This document shows, in pieces, positions 48,876-59,289 of a stretch of 64,000 nt of DNA. Both the position numbers and the translations under genes were made by a program. Each line of letters opens with the position of its first letter. Within the stretch, counting starts at the first letter, position 1. The DNA comes from Crossaster papposus (Eukaryota; Echinodermata; Asteroidea; Velatida; Solasteridae): NCBI GenBank assembly GCA_037893245.1, contig JBAIAA010000412.1, forward strand, positions 1,860,001-1,924,000, read 5' to 3'. The notes under the pieces are model-generated. The model saw only the letters and a program-made list of their open reading frames with translations. It was not told where the DNA came from and searched no databases.

Positions 48876-49040
48876 ATGGCGCAGCGCATGGCTGGGAGTG
48901 GGAAGCAATCGCAGCAGCAGCGGGGAAAGAAACCGGCGCGCTTCCACCATACCAGTGACAAGGCTCGTCACAAGCTTGAAGTCAAGCGATGGAAACTGGA
49001 AGAAGAAGAGGCTAAACGCCTGAGGTCTCGGTATGACAGT
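48876..49040 (+). CDS. DDX10: DDX10 exon 1
   Basis: Fifty-five codons, [20 protein letters not shown] onward, rich in Lys, Arg and Gln, ending RLRSRYDS before the donor AGT|GTGAGT. The basic, poorly structured tail is typical of nucleolar helicases and is the least conserved part. The - strand frames over it are shadows. Confidence 0.8.
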
Positions 49041-51133
49041 GTGAGTGCATTGGCAACATAGAAAATGTATAGCCACGTGGGTGCCCAGTATCCGGACGCA
49101 CTACACCCTGTTCGATATTTCCCTGTTCCACCACCATGACCACGTGCATATGATCAAAATGATGATGGTGCATCAGAGTGGGCGGTAACCATGGTGTAGT
49201 TTAGGACACCCCCACATTTTGCATTTGACATGCAATTCCATAGTGACTTTTGCAGCCTTAAATGGCGTTTTGGAAAGAATACAGCAGCCTCAACAGTAAC
49301 ATAACAACAGTACTAACGTAACACAGTCAAACTCAATGACGTTAAACATATTATTACTTTTTTTTAGTGAGTTCAGTCATTCCTCCATGGTTCAGTAGAA
49401 AATGTAAATGTAACGAATGTATCTAGAAGCATGTGAAAAATGGCTGAAAATATCGTGTTATTAAAAATAGTTCCTGTTGTTTAAACTTTCTCTTAAATTA
49501 AAATATTGTCACCACTTCTTTGGTTGTGTAACTTCTTCTTAACGTAAAACTTGTGGGAGAGTTGGGTGAATTTTTTGAATAAAACTGGAAATATTTCTCA
49601 GTCCCAGATAATTTATCTCTTTTGCAGTGACTGACCTTCATTGTGATAAAAATTATTTGTAAATGACTGCAACTTCATGTAATTAAAAAATGTGGCTAAG
49701 GAATACTGTGTAAACAAAACCCTGCAGGTTGAAAAGTAGTTTTATCAAAAAGCTGAAAAATTCTACCCCAACAACTTGAGTTGCACAGTCAGGAAGGACG
49801 GAAAGTTGAAGGCTTCTTTTAATTAATACTTCAACAGGGTACATGTACTTCAATTTTCACACACTACTTGTACATTAATTGTTCAACATTTAATTATTTA
49901 AAAAAAAAATTGTCCTCTTCTTTTTCTTTTAAAATTAGATTGACACAGAAAACATCAGTAGTTTCAATGATGTGCCTCTCTCCGTTAAGACCCAAACCGG
50001 GCTGCGCATGGCCAACTACAAGGCCCCCACGGAGATACAGCGAGCCACCATAGGGCTGACACTGCAGGGACATGACATCTTAGGAGCAGCCAAGACAGGG
50101 TCTGGCAAGACTATGGCCTTCCTTATTCCTGTGAGTTGCACGGAATTAATCGGTGGGGAATGTTCTCTCCCCCACAAAAAAACATTTGTCTGATTGTAGG
50201 TTGGGTAATTGACGGGGTAGGGTTTTTAACCAGTCATGCCGGATGACGAATATAAACGCAAAGTTTTCCCCAGATTTAAAACGGGTGACGCATAAACACG
50301 CTACGAGCAAGGCCAGAAATGTCTGTCAGCAGCGAGCAAGGCTGGAAGTGCGTGGGTGTGCTTCCAGGTACTGGCGGCCCGAACCTGCTTCGGATCGAGT
50401 TTCGTTAGAAATAATCCCGCGTGTCGGCTCGGTGATGTTAAAATAATCCCGGTGCGAACTGGTTAAAAGCAAGGCAATAATAGATGGGTTTGTTTTGTTT
50501 GTTCATTTGAGGCTCTTGTAGGTATATTAGTAGCATTGGGGAGGTGGGAACTAGACAGAGCAGTGGCCTTGTGGTCTGAAGCATTGAATTTGTAATTTGT
50601 GGGTAAAGTTGCAAGTTTTGGGTTCGAGTCCGGCCTGGGACTACGGTGCGTGTGCCCTTGGGCAAGGCACTTTGTCACTCATTGCTTCTCCCCACCCAGG
50701 AGTAAAATTTAGCTGCTTTGCGCCAAGATTGCTGCAATGAGCTGTATACTCCCCTTTTGCTAAGCAAAAACCAGCTGAATACCAGTAAAAACCAATAAAC
50801 ATCACCTGAAAATGTGGTTTGTAACCCTGTTTTTGCCAAAGAAGAATTTTCATGCTAAGCACATTTTTGTGCTTGCATGTTTTATGAAATTGGCCCCTGC
50901 TAGTAATACTGTATTCTCAAGTTGAGTTGACTTGTTGGACTGATAAGGCATTTGACATTATTAATTGATTTCAGGTGTTGGAGTGTCTGTATAGGAGCAG
51001 ATGGAGTCGAGTGGATGGGCTGGGTGCGCTCATCATCTCCCCTACGCGGGAGCTGGCTTACCAGACGTTTGAGGTGCTGTGCAAAGTGGGCAAGAAGCAC
51101 GACTTCTCTGCAGCTCTCATCATCGGAGGAAAG
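48876..51133 (+). CDS. DDX10: DDX10 DEAD-box RNA helicase, 5' part (exons 1-3)
   Basis: Three coding exons (48876-49040, 49939-50130, 50975-51133), all joined in phase 0, give 172 residues of DDX10 (yeast Dbp4/Hca4 relative). This is a nucleolar ATP-dependent RNA helicase needed for 40S subunit maturation and release of snoRNAs. The order is a basic N-terminal tail, the Q motif (Phe64, Gln89 in TEIQ), Walker [10 protein letters not shown] at 105-113, motif Ia PTRELA at 142-147 and the GG motif at 170-171. The string [13 protein letters not shown] and the ending LIIGGK are, from memory, nearly identical to human DDX10, which is about 875 residues. The DEAD box and C-terminal helicase domain are not in the window, so the gene runs off the right edge. 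The start is chosen for its good context (A at -3, G at +4); Met5 is an alternative. Confidence 0.9.
49041..49938 (+). other. DDX10: DDX10 intron 1
   Basis: An 898-bp phase-0 intron, GTGAGT to TTTTAAAATTAG. AT-rich; no repeat copy or other gene was recognised in it. Confidence 0.8.
49939..50130 (+). CDS. DDX10: DDX10 exon 2 (Q motif and Walker A)
   Basis: Sixty-four codons from [15 protein letters not shown] to GKTMAFLIP. It carries the upstream Phe and TEIQ of the DEAD-box Q motif and the P-loop AAKTGSGKT. Both splice sites are canonical (TTAG|AT and CCT|GTGAGT). Confidence 0.92.
50254..50466 (+). repeat. GAGCAAGGCC repeat, copy 2
   Basis: Same limits as the nested copy at 20031-20244: ACGCAAAGTTTTCCC at the left, CGAACTGGTTAAA at the right, with the internal GAGCAAGGCC direct pair. 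The two copies differ mostly at CpG sites, consistent with methylation-driven decay. Confidence 0.6.
50561..50753 (+). mobile_element. tRNA-derived SINE, copy 2 (3' truncated)
   Basis: Head CAGTGGCCTTGTGGTCTGAA, B box GGTTCGAGTCCGGCC, core GCCCTTGGGCAAGGCACTTT, then GAGCTGTATACTCCCC, where it is cut by the adjoining MITE. The full element is visible in reverse at 32.5-32.9 kb. Confidence 0.7.
50754..50897 (+). mobile_element. GGGGCCAATTT MITE, copy 3
   Basis: Carries TTTTGCTAAGCAAAAACCAG, AATACCAGTAAAAACC, ACATCACCTGAAAATGTGG and the complete right end TTTTATGAAATTGGCCCC. It lacks the left terminus, being fused to the SINE at TACTCCCC. Confidence 0.65.
50975..51133 (+). CDS. DDX10: DDX10 exon 3 (PTRELA and GG motifs)
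   Basis: Fifty-three codons from [17 protein letters not shown] through [18 protein letters not shown] to ALIIGGK, ending at AAG|GTAGGC. It contains helicase motifs Ia and GG used in RNA binding. The next exon should begin with an acidic/basic linker before the CTPGRL motif Ib and was not found to the right. Confidence 0.92.
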
Positions 51134-51255
51134 GTAGGCAATGATATTTTGTTATCAGTTCAATCATACTAAGCTGGACCTTCGATCGGTGTGCCAAATG
51201 TTGTGAATATGCTAAGCACACATTTCTGTGCTTACATTCACCATTGTTTTTATTA

Positions 51256-51322
51256 TTCGTTTTAATCGCCGTCGGGCAGTTGTTCTTGTTCTTGTATTTT
51301 CGGCGATCGCCGTCCGGCGTGG
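51256..51322 (+). mobile_element. TTAA-bounded MITE, core fragment
   Basis: About 65 bp around the GC core: TCGGGCAGTTGTTCTTGTTC then CGGCGATCGCCGTCCGGCG. Both arms are missing. Confidence 0.6.
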
Positions 51323-51385
51323 TTGCTGACCCAGGTGAGCCCTGAGAATGAAGTCCGAGCTAATCGAAAGCTCGCTATTATAATT

Positions 51386-51612
51386 GATGTGCCCTCTGAC
51401 GTCACGTGTTTACATCTGTATTCAAATGTGCCCGGCAGTATGCGCACACATCGTGTTTTTCATAAAATTTGCTCAAAGAGTGACGTCGCAGGTCAGATCG
51501 CCTTTGAAATATGTAACCTCTGATGTCATCTCTTAACCAAATTTATGTAAAACATGATGCGTGCGCATACTGCCAGGCACATTTGAATACAGATATAAAC
51601 AGAGGGCACATC
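51386..51612. mobile_element. Long-armed foldback element
   Basis: The left arm (GATGTGCCCTCTGACG onward through CATCTGTATTCAAATGTGCC to CATAAAATTT near 51470) is matched in complement by the right arm (AAATTTATGTAAAACATG through GGCACATTTGAATACAG to AGAGGGCACATC at 51612). The arms are about 75 bp with a spacer near 70 bp. A transcript through this intron could form a long hairpin. No coding capacity. Confidence 0.65.
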
Positions 51613-52016
51613 GTCTAGATACGTAATGCTCCCTTCTGGCCACCTTGAGAAAACCCGGCTTCAGCCGCCATCACAGACGCCTATTTTTTAACAGCAGATG
51701 TACATGCAACAGTGTCTTTGATTCAAGTGGCCATGAGATGATGTCTAAATAGACTAATAGGGCCATACATATATAGGCAATATAGACAGGAATAGACAGT
51801 AATCTGTTTTTAATGAGTGTCAGCTGCCCTAAAATGAGCAACTTGTACACGTATGTAATTGCCCATGTGAAAAGCTAGCATCCTCTATAAATGCATGTGC
51901 TTTGTCCTGTCAATCTAACAAGAATTATATGACAATGTTTGACAAGCGTTTGCTTATAAATACAGGGACCAAGAAAAACATGAATGGTAAAGAAATTACT
52001 TTGGTGCCCTCCACAC

Positions 52017-52105
52017 CTTCCAATCGTGGACCCCCTATTGTCTCTCTTTTGTTTGTACTCCAACGGTTTTGGAAGGCCTCCCATAGGTTTTGCCATTGTT
52101 TAAAA
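52017..52105 (+). repeat. Dispersed repeat, copy 4 (fragment)
   Basis: TTCCAATCGTGGACCCCCTA, TTTGTACTCC and GGCCTCCCATAGGTTTTGC place it in the family seen at 6.8, 9.8 and 35.7 kb. Confidence 0.4.
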
Positions 52106-52559
52106 GTTTCACCATTCGCTCATCAGAATATTTAAAAAAGAAGATAAACCTCATTTAGAGTAAATACCGAGCTGGAAGTGGCCTTGATGCTAGACCCATC
52201 ATGTTCAATTGATATTACTTTTTAAAGGGAAGGGGGAAATTTTAGGGGGTGGGGATGGTAGATAGCAATTAATCAGTGCGACTGTTTATGATTTAGCTAC
52301 TGCAGGGTTCTTTTGGGGGGCAAAGTTGTGATTTTTGGGTGATCTGCTGAGGAGATTGCAAGTAATGCACAAATTGGAGGAGATACCACTACATTTGTAT
52401 AGGGATTAAAGCCTTGGTCTGTGACATGATCTCCTTTACTCTACAATCCAGGCAAGAGCTTCCATTACTCTGTAAATGATGACAATGGGATGATTTCTGG
52501 GAAGGTCCATAGACACAGTGAGCACCTGTTTTAGTAAACAGGTGTGTCATACAAGTGTG

Positions 52560-52771
52560 CAGGGATGTTGGAGCTCATCACTAGTCCTCCAGTCCCAATT
52601 CAAATCACAAGCTATCCACATGAGCTCTGTTAATAGCATTCCTCTGTCATTGTTCACCCTAGTTACTTGTGGCTGGCTTTTGTGGCTGGCTTTTGTGGCC
52701 GGCTTTTGTGGCTGGCTTTTGTGTTTTGTGTCTGGCTTTTGTAGCTGGCTTTTGGTTGGACTTGAGACTTG
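52560..52771. mobile_element. CAGGGATGT hAT-like MITE with expanded tandem
   Basis: Homologous along its length to the complete element at 57800-58032 (CAGTCCCAATTCAAATCACA, AGCATTCCTCTGTCATTGTT, AGTTACTTGTGGCTGGCTTT). Where that copy has two or three ACTTGTGACTGGCTT-type units, this one has run up six GTGGCTGGCTTTT units (52669-52753, 13 bp each, one interrupted by GTGTTTT). The right terminus is decayed. Confidence 0.6.
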
Positions 52772-52794
52772 TTAATATCTTTCAATTCTACAAA

Positions 52795-53218
52795 TGTGAC
52801 CTGTTCCAACGAAACCCGGACAAAGTCGACTTTTTAGTTTTTCAGATTTTGCTTTTTTCAAATTCTCTAGGTTCTCAGCTTTAAAATGATGTATCATTTA
52901 CATATGTACCCCCACCCTATCTTCACTGAGGTCTGTATTTAGTGATAAAACCCTGACAACCTAATTATGAGATAAACAGCTTTGAAGTTCAGAAAAGCGT
53001 ATTATTTCTATACACAAATGTTTCACAAAATTGACAAAAAAACACACTTCTGGTAGATGGATTTTGTTCAAATTTGAGGAGATTGTAGATTAATAGTGAG
53101 TGACTTAGGAAAACCTAAAACCTCAAAATGGTAAAATCCATCCAGAAATGACTTCAGGAGTACATTGTGACAAAACACATTGTGCGACCTTGTCCGGGTT
53201 TCGTTGGAACAGGTCACA
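52795..53218. mobile_element. TGTGACC-ended inverted-repeat element, copy 3
   Basis: Terminal inverted repeats TGTGACCTGTTCCAACGAAA, continuing CCCGGACAA-GTCG, agree at 33 of 34 positions between the two ends. The body is 424 bp and non-coding. Confidence 0.75.
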
Positions 53219-53336
53219 AATGTTATCTACAAATGTTGTAACAACTTGTAGTAAAAAAAAACAACTTTAAGAATGCAGGTGGTGAAAATAAACCTTGATT
53301 CACGCCTGAAATTCCCACCCCCTGAGATTGCTCATT

Positions 53337-53584
53337 AGAGACCATTAGATTTGATACGCATACAGGATACTTATGCGGCTCTGAAAAAATTGCCTATTAA
53401 ATCACCTTTTTGTGTGATAATTTCATCAGTTTTACATTATACAGTTCAACATTTTGAAATGAGATGTAAATTGAAGATAGTGTACAAGGTAAAATAAGAA
53501 CGCAAAAGGGTAATTTAATAGGTGATTTTTTGTATATTTTGTTTGCCGCATATGTATCCTGTATACCAAAATCTAATGGTCTCT
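53337..53584. mobile_element. AGAGACCATTAGATTT inverted-repeat element
   Basis: The left arm AGAGACCATTAGATTTGATA with CATACAGGATAC and GCCTATTAAATCACC is mirrored at the right by AATAGGTGATTT, GTATCCTGTATAC and AAATCTAATGGTCTCT. 248 bp, single copy in the window. Confidence 0.65.
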
Positions 53585-53817
53585 CTTTATTTTAAGTTTT
53601 GATATTTGACTTTGACTTTTTTGCCCTATATTGCAACTCTGGAGCGTTTTTGTAAAGACCCAGTGGGGGAAATACTTGACATGATTGTAAGCTGGAAGAA
53701 AACTTCCAGTGAAATCAAATAAAGCGTTATTCGGTAATTTGTTTTTTTAAATTCCACCACTAGTTTGAGAAAAACAAATGAGAATTGACGTGGGGTTGAA
53801 CTTAGGGGCGGTGATGG

Positions 53818-53973
53818 AGGTCTCAAGACCTTTTTTTATATGTCTCTGACTTGGTCTCGTCCAAGCAAAGTCTAGGGTCTCGGAGAGCTGGTCTTGATCT
53901 CGAATGTGCGAGATCTCGGTCTCGGATGGCACGGTCTCGGGTTTTCCCCCTCAATTTTTGACTACAACACTAG
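53818..53973. repeat. GGTCTCG-rich repeat ending GACTACAACACT
   Basis: Repeats GGTCTCG/GATCTCG words (ATCTCGGTCTCGGATGG) and ends GACTACAACACTAG, similar to the GACTACAACCCTG terminus of the hAT-like MITE at 58.0 kb. The other end is not defined. Confidence 0.4.
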
Positions 53974-54724
53974 TGTTGAAAAATAACGTGTCGGGATGAA
54001 CTTGCCCTCGTGATGGCACATGCATGTTAGATCATCACCTCGTGCCTGCGCTTCAGGCGAATACAGAACAACATAAAACAAATTTCAAGGCATGGAATTT
54101 GTTTCATTTGGCAGGGTTCCAATTGCCATGCATCATGATCATGTGCCTGTACCCTTGACAAAGACAGCTGTAATCACAGATAAATCGGATCCTCAAATAA
54201 ATGTGCCGGCCTTGATTTTTTTTCTTCTTTTTTTGGTCATGGTATGTAATTGTGCAGTCATTTTACACATGTTGACTCAAATGAGTCTGCAGGCGATGCA
54301 GTGTAGGCTGTTTGACTTTTTTTTATCGCAAGGTCAATTTAAAAAAAATAGGATTTTATTTTGAGAGTACATGTACATGTATACATATATCTGTAGGCCT
54401 AGGCCACAACTTTTCCATTTTTAGGTGAAATCAGCGACAGAAATGGCAGAATTAGAATTTGAAACCAGATACTATTTTTAAAGAGTCTGGATATGAAGCA
54501 CTCTATACATAACTACAAAATGTATTTAGATGTACCAGTAGTATATAAATAACTACTAGTACTTGTATTAGTCAATACTAATCACAATGCCAGTGTAGCA
54601 AGAGTACTATAGTTTACTACTACCCTAGGGCCAAACAAAATACATAGTGTGTTTACGTTAACAGCTTGACAAAAGGTACAGGTACATCCAGGTACATGTA
54701 CATGTATGTAGGTAGGAAACATAG

Positions 54725-54796
54725 GGCAAGGTAGCTCAGTTGGTTGAGCGCCGGTCCGGTATTCCGTAGGTCGCAGGTTCGAGTCCTGCGTTGCCA
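54725..54796 (+). tRNA. tRNA-like sequence (SINE head or tRNA pseudogene)
   Basis: Acceptor GGCAAGG pairs with CGTTGCC at 6 of 7 positions. The D stem GCTC/GAGC is intact with A box TAGCTCAGTTGG, and the T arm GCAGG-TTCGAGT-CCTGC is perfect with B box GGTTCGAGTCC. The anticodon arm (CCGGTCCGGTATTCCGT) does not pair well and lacks T33, so a working tRNA is doubtful. It is followed by ATTTCTTTGTTCACTTTG, shared with the next copy, which suggests a short tRNA-derived SINE. Confidence 0.45.
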
Positions 54797-55037
54797 ATTT
54801 CTTTGTTCACTTTGAAATCTATGAGAATTTACCTAGTCAGTTTCCCTTGTGGTTTATTTGTGTATTATAAGATAAGCAGTTGTATCTTCATTGAGTGATC
54901 CCCACAGTGTTGCTTCTCACCCAGGTTGTTTCGTAAAATTGGGCGTGATCCCTGACCACACGGCATTCTGGTGTTCATGTCTTTTGACTAGCGCTCTCGA
55001 ACAAAGATACTGACAATTTGGGAGACCGTCGCCATAG

Positions 55038-55109
55038 GGCAAGATAAATCGGTTAATAGAGCGCCGGTCCGGTAGTCCGGAGGTCGCAGGTTCGAGTCCA
55101 GCCTTGCCA
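55038..55109 (+). repeat. tRNA-like sequence, second copy (decayed)
   Basis: Same B box, CGCCGGTCCGGTAGTCCGG anticodon region and 3' tail ATTTCTTTGTTCACTTTG as at 54725. The D arm has mutated (AGATAAATCGGTTAATAGAG), so A-box function is lost. Tail identity supports a common element. Confidence 0.5.
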
Positions 55110-56081
55110 ATTTCTTTGTTCACTTTGTTAAGGTTGATGTCCGAGGATAGAAGACCTTCTATTCTTACCGAGAATGCCATCTGGCCAGTCATTTTAATTT
55201 TAAGGGTGGGGGGAGGACCACACTAATCAAATCAACAATCAAAGAAAGGAAAAACATCTAGTTCTAATGACCTGTGGGCAGAAGATGAGGGGAGAAAGCT
55301 TTAAACAGGAGCAGGATTCTCTTTGTGTCAACTTTCAGCAGGTGCAGTCAGGGCAAACAAAGGGGGTGAAGGGGCTGCAACAAAGCATACTTGGTGTTTA
55401 ACCATAGAGCTACAGGACCTATGGAAGCTTGATGGTTTAACCATAGGTTTAACCCTATCTTCTGTCCTTGTAGGGGTGCATTCATCATAATGGCATGGTC
55501 ATTGTTATGTAATTCCCCCCCCCCCCCACCCCTGAAAGAGTCGGAACCCAGAATAAATGATCCCCATTGACCTTTAATCATCTTCAAAGAGTGGGACATT
55601 TACTGAGAAGACAGTGGGTTGTATTTCATTAGTCACACTCCTCAGAGGAATTTTGAAATCTGTCAAGTACTTTAACATTGGTTACCATGGAACCGGAGTA
55701 AGATTTTTTTATTTTTTTTAAGAAATGTTTTACACATGAGTCAAGTTGAGCAAATATCAGATTTCATTTTGGGATTTGAAGGACGGTGTTCGGGCATAAG
55801 AAACACTGCACAAATGACAAACACTGTATAGAGATTGGAATTTTTCCTCGTTTTGGGGGTTAATTCCAAGCTGCATGCCTGGGTGTTGCTGCACCAAGTT
55901 TAACCATGGTTTAACGATTGTGGTTAGGAGGTGGGAGTTTTTGTTTCTGAATGAAGAGATCATAATGAGCATTTCCTGCTAAATGTTGCATCATGGAGAG
56001 AGAATCTTCAGGGGGAAAACCTCAGTTTATTCAAAAGCTTTGACTAAAAAAAGGCTGATCTATGTATAGTTGTAGAGTACT

Positions 56082-56407
56082 TTAAAGGTGAAATACACCA
56101 TTTGCAGATATAAAAAAAAAATTATACCAAATTATTAAGAAATATCTTACTTATTTGAAAGTGAATAATGATTCTAGGCATCTAGCAAAATAATTTTATA
56201 AACAAAAATTTGCGATCGCCATCTGGCATAAGAACCACTACCCGACGCCAGTAAAAAACGAAACCCTTTTTTTTGCTTTCCTCGGCGCGGCATCCATGAT
56301 AGTAAAACTTAGAACAGGTCAACGATATTTACTATAAAATACAACCCCCAAATCCACCCATATCATGATAATTCAAGCAATTATCAATGGTGTATCCTAC
56401 CTTTTAA
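56082..56407 (-). mobile_element. TTAA-bounded palindromic MITE, copy 10
   Basis: TTAAAGGTGAAATACACCAT to ATGGTGTATCCTACCTTTTAA, 326 bp. The block AATATCTTACTTATTTGAAAG is intact, and the core is shortened to TTTGCGATCGCCATCTGGC. Confidence 0.8.
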
Positions 56408-56466
56408 TTGAGAACTACATTCTTTGACAACATTCCACTGTGCAAAGTCCTTACCAAAAGGAAAAT

Positions 56467-56855
56467 TGTGACCCACTCCACAAAGGGGTATTATGTCTTT
56501 ATGAAATTGAGTTATAGACGGGGTTAAAAAGCCCATAACATAAGCTTTCATTTGGTATATAATAAAGCTTCATAGTCCCTCCAAATTTGGAGATATGAGT
56601 GCTTACATATTGATTACTTCCTTGGAGTTCAAATTACACAACTGAGAAGACAGGCTTTGAAAAAGCTGGCTGTGTTGTATGGTACAACAGAACGATGTAC
56701 ACAAAATGGTCGGTTTTTTTTCTTAATTTTTGTTTACAAAAATCAACATTTCTTTGAATGAAACCTGAAACTGTAGGTATTAAAAATGTCATTTATGACA
56801 AAAATAATATAAATAACATTTAAATTTATCTTTTCAACGTTGAGTGGCTATTACA
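56467..56855. mobile_element. TGTGACC-ended element, copy 4 (right end decayed)
   Basis: Left end TGTGACCCACTCCACAAAGG. The interior AAGCTTTCATTTGGTATA matches copy 1 at 3.0 kb in complement. The best candidate for the right end is GAGTGGCTATTACA at about 56843-56855, several changes away from the expected GAGTGGGTCACA. Confidence 0.45.
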
Positions 56856-57660
56856 TGATAATGCACAGCGCTGACTTAATACCCTTTTTTTTGTAGAGCC
56901 TGTCGCAATCAACACCAATCATCCAAGTTCTCCCAAAGCCAACCTTTCATTTGCCCAAGGATGCAATATTAGTTTTCCAGCCCTGCCCCATAAACTTTAA
57001 TTATTCCCCTCATCCTTGCATGCCAAACACCAATGCCCAGCTACCAGTAGCATTATTAGCTTATCAGGGACACTGGCTATCTGTTTTTTGTTTTTTTAAT
57101 ATTCCCCCTCCTGCCACCTTTTTGTCTAAGTTAGATCCTGAGCTAATGGATGTAATTTACTGGGTGACCTTTCAGTAAGGTCGTATGCAAATGACCTTGC
57201 TCACAGCAGGCCAATCAGTGCTGGCTTAATGGGCACCTGGCCAAATGGCATTGGGACAAATTGCTTTTGTTCCTTGTTGTGAACAACATTGAGATTGATT
57301 GTTTGTGCAAGGACAAATTTGAACATTGCTTCATCAGCACATGTAACATTCATTTTTAATTAAGTGGATTCACATGTGTACATGTACTGGTAGTTATTAT
57401 CTTCTAAAAACTAAAACTAAAAAAAAATACATTTTGAAACATTTTAAAACATTGTTTGTGTATTTTAGTTCCCACAAATCATGATACATTTATTTATTTA
57501 AAATTCATTGTATTGAGAATTGCGTAAAGAAAAAAAATCGCGATTCTTGTCAACAGAAGAATGAACATCTAATTATTATTTATTGTCCTTATGATTTTGT
57601 TTACGCACAACTCGATAAGAGATCTTATGCTTATTCTTATTATTTTTTATATTTTCTTCT

Positions 57661-57680
57661 GGGGGGGTGGGGGGGGGGGT
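57661..57680. repeat. Poly-G tract
   Basis: A G run with single T interruptions, about 20 bp. Confidence 0.8.
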
Positions 57681-57799
57681 GTTTGGCAGTATTCAATACA
57701 CATTTATTTAACATTGTTTTGTCCACAGTGATTATTACAATAGTTTCTTAAGTACATGTACATATTTACATAATGAAACAACAACGTTGGGTATATGGC

Positions 57800-58032
57800 A
57801 GGGATGTAGTCGAGTCCATCACAAGTCCCTGCAAGTCTCTGTAAGTCCCTGCAAGTCCATCACAAGTCTTTCAGTTCCAATTCACATCACAAGCTATTCA
57901 AATCAGCTTTGACAAAGGCATTACTTTGTCATTGTTCATCCAGTTACTTGTGACTGCCTTTATGAAGGGACTTGTGACTGGCTTCACGAAAGGACTTGTG
58001 AACGGACTTGCAGGGACTCGACTACAACCCTG
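57800..58032. mobile_element. CAGGGATGT hAT-like MITE, complete copy
   Basis: Ends CAGGGATGTAGTCGAGTC and, in complement, CAGGGTTGTAGTCGAGTC (17 of 18). The flanks GTATATGG and GTATAGGG form an 8-bp duplication with one mismatch, as in hAT. Subterminal CAAGTCCCTGCAAG repeats occur on both sides. 233 bp, non-coding. Confidence 0.7.
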
Positions 58033-58154
58033 GTATAGGGTGAAGCAAAAGCTTTTGTTTCCTAACCTTAGGACAGACAACTACAGTCAAACCTTGATAT
58101 AGCGGCCATCGACGGTGCCGGTTTTCGTGGCCACTATACGCAAGTGGCCACTAT

Positions 58155-59289
58155 AGCAAGACTAAGGCCGTGCCGGGTACCCGGGTACCCGTAACCCGAC
58201 CGCTGATTGCGGGTACCCGGCTCCAATTTATCGATTGTATTACCCGAAACTGCCTTTGTAAATGTTGACACATTATTTCAGAAAGGCAAGCGTCTTTTAT
58301 GTTCATTGCGTGCCGATAAATTGTTAGAAAACATCTGAGTAAAACGTCTTTACCGACAATTTCCCGATGTCTAGATAGCAGCCTAACGGATGATTGTGCT
58401 TTCTTTGTAGTCATTGTGATAATAAAATGCCTTTGAAGTCTATTTACCGACAATTCTGACAGCTGCTATAACTTGCGGCTGACATTTTATTAGTGTTTTG
58501 TTACAGTTGTCCTTTGAGTACGTTTTTCCGAGGTTTACTTTTTGGAAAATGTGCTGAATTAATTCACGATCCCAGGGACCTGTACCTGGAATGTGGTTTT
58601 GAAACCTGATACTGCAGGAGAGGTATTTGCTTCTATTGTATCAACTCTGCGCCAGCCGAGGTATTTGCTTCTATTGTATCAACTCTGCAGCCAGCCAGGA
58701 GCATCTGCGGTTGGCTTTTTTGCTACATTTCGTGTGGCTCACTTAGGATTTAGTTCATTGAACCTTATTTATTTTGGAAAAAGACGTGCCACTCTAGACG
58801 TGCAATTATGGGGAGCGGCAAGTCAATTCATTTACAAACGTTACAAGCTGAGAGTAAACTCCACGCAATACAGAATCGCTGTTGACAATCTGGCTCTGAA
58901 AACCGCGCACTTAACTTATCTTGTTTTGGGTTTTTTAACTGGACCGCCGGACTACTTAGAAAAGGGTTTTGACTAGACGCCGCTGTTTTGAGTGACTAGA
59001 ATTTGTTTGCATCGAACCCTGAGTTGCAAAGTAGGCCCGTGCATTTGTTTAGTTGCGGAATGCAGGGGAAGTAAGCACGCCATGCCAGCGCGGCAGTCGC
59101 GCTGCAGCTTGCTAGTGGAGTGAGCGGGGATGTATGCACGTGCCGACTGGTGTATACTTCCGGGTTTTTGTTATGATTCTATTAATAGTCACGGGTACCC
59201 GGGTACCCGACCGTGACGGGAATAGGGTACCCGGGTCCCGTACTACCCGGGTCCCGTACTACCCGTAAACGCACACCCTTAAGCAAGAC
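58155..59289. mobile_element. hAT-like element with perfect 8-bp TSD
   Basis: AGCAAGAC at 58155-58162 and 59282-59289 flanks an 1119-bp element with ends TAAGGCCGTGC and, in complement, TAAGGGTGTGC. Both ends contain GGGTACCCGGGTACCCG or CCCGGGTCCCGTAC repeats. The only long open frame (58593-58976, starting GTG and containing no Met) resembles no transposase, so the element is non-autonomous. A 38-bp segment is tandemly duplicated at 58620-58696, and part of the interior (TTCATTGAACCTTATTT) recurs at 61.08 kb. Confidence 0.8.
58620..58696 (+). repeat. 38-bp tandem duplication inside the hAT element
   Basis: Two units beginning GAGGTATTTGCTTCTATTGT and ending GCCAGCC, identical except for one extra base in the second. 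The near identity implies a duplication much younger than the element. Confidence 0.85.

Larger units (their letters stand above)
50131..50974 (+). other. DDX10: DDX10 intron 2, filled with repeats
   Basis: An 844-bp phase-0 intron, GTGAGT to ATTGATTTCAG, of which about 550 bp is three repeats: a GAGCAAGGCC unit (50254-50466), a truncated SINE (50561-50753) and a GGGGCCAATTT MITE (50754-50897) joined directly to the SINE. Confidence 0.8.

Noticed and set aside
54917-55192. - strand frame with GLEPATSGLPDRRS-like translation
   Set aside because: This peptide is the translation of a tRNA-like B box region, a common false gene call.
58593-58976. 127-codon frame inside the hAT-like element, considered as a transposase piece
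   Set aside because: Begins at GTG, contains no Met, spans a young tandem duplication, and lacks hAT dimerisation or catalytic motifs.
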